Assembly: GCA_934096535.1 (NCBI GenBank)
Contig: CAKOMC010000013.1
Span: 1 to 32,355 of the forward strand
Direction of reading: 5' to 3'
From: an uncultured Bacilli bacterium
Lineage (GTDB): Bacteria; Bacillota_I; Bacilli_A; RF39; UBA660
DNA length: 32,355 bases
Shown piece after piece: positions 32,241 through 32,355 of this stretch. Position numbers and translations under genes: made by a program. Under the pieces are notes generated by a model that ran no database searches, was not told the DNA's origin, and worked only from the letters and a program-made list of their open reading frames with translations. Within the stretch, counting starts at the first letter, position 1, and each line of letters starts with the position of its first letter.

Positions 32241-32285
32241 AATAAGTACATGAGCCAACGAGGCGAGTGTAAAAAATCAATAAAA

Positions 32286-32300
32286 TGATCTTTGAAAACT
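32286..32300 (+). promoter_or_regulatory. rRNA antitermination boxA
   Basis: TGATCTTTGAAAACT differs by one base from the Bacillus rRNA boxA consensus TGYTCTTTGAAAACT. NusB/S10 would bind here with NusG (encoded at 5723). Confidence 0.75.
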
Positions 32301-32340
32301 AAGTAAAAAAGTCAATTTGAGTAGCTTAGGACAAACTTAA

Positions 32341-32355
32341 TTTTTTATGAGAGTT
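32341..32355 (+). rRNA. rrs: 16S ribosomal RNA, 5' end only
   Basis: The window ends in TTTTTTATGAGAGTT, the start of the universal 16S 5' region (…AGAGTTTGATCC in the next bases). The upstream promoters and boxA support this. The exact mature 5' end is not certain, and the rest of the gene lies outside the window. Confidence 0.85.

Larger units (their letters stand above)
31938..32340. other. rRNA operon control region
   Basis: After the terminator at 31952-31973 there is no gene. Two promoters (32099-32127, 32213-32240) and a boxA (32286-32300) lead into 16S rRNA. A further TATAAT at 32034-32039 has a TTGACT 11 bp upstream, too close to count as a good promoter. Confidence 0.75.

Noticed and set aside
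1..32355. CRISPR array or prophage
   Set aside because: No spaced direct repeats of CRISPR length, no integrase or phage structural genes; the only repeats are short tandem tracts at 31145-31261 and in 5100-5280.
1..32355. Mycoplasma-type genetic code (TGA as Trp)
   Set aside because: TGA ends several full-length genes and Trp codons are TGG, so the standard bacterial code fits.

Overview
The window looks like a chromosomal segment of a very AT-rich, low-GC Gram-positive bacterium close to the Mollicutes boundary, such as an uncultured RF39/Bacilli gut lineage. This placement is an inference from base composition, gene order and protein style; no database search was done. TGG encodes Trp and TGA is used as a stop (for example at 9816, 15716 and 20960), so the standard bacterial code applies and not the Mycoplasma code. 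All genes but one (a DUF378 gene at 26336-26551) lie on the + strand, the same direction as the rRNA operon that starts at the right edge.

Left part (1-5.1 kb): an Rpn/PD-(D/E)XK nuclease-family ORF, lgt (prolipoprotein diacylglyceryl transferase) and a trxB-like flavoprotein. Then comes an intergenic region with four DnaA-box-like 9-mers, followed by mrnC, rlmB and a SigH-like sigma factor, a remnant of the Bacillus cysS-mrnC-rlmB-yacP-sigH-rpmG-secE order. Middle (5.1-14.6 kb): secE-nusG, rplK-rplA, an L10 leader with rplJ-rplL, then rpsL-rpsG-fusA-tuf. The rpoB-rpoC block that normally follows rplL is absent. In its place are two small membrane-anchored proteins that share a pilin-like two-cysteine C-terminal domain.

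Right part (14.6-32.3 kb): envelope and housekeeping genes: a serine hydrolase of the beta-lactamase fold, a DUF308 membrane protein, eno, secG, a type IV prepilin-like protein, rnr-smpB, a DUF3048 (YerB-like) protein, an Asn-rich membrane protein, cdaA-cdaR (c-di-AMP synthase and regulator), DUF378, a lipoprotein, a membrane-anchored thioredoxin-fold-like protein, an S41/CtpA-type protease with a long N-terminal tail, and a DUF402 nucleoside phosphatase. The window ends in an rRNA operon control region (two promoters, boxA) and the first ~15 bases of 16S rRNA.

Functionally the window combines translation and transcription machinery with protein export (SecE, SecG, Lgt) and a set of surface proteins. 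Most transcription units end in clear intrinsic terminators, and many start at recognisable sigma-A-type promoters, several with an extended -10 (TGn). Several start codons were moved downstream because a promoter -10 or the ribosome binding site rules out the longest ORF. I see no complete new defence or mobile system. The best leads are the DnaA-box cluster, the pilin-like pair replacing rpoBC, the tail on L11, and the altered motifs in TrxB and CdaA.
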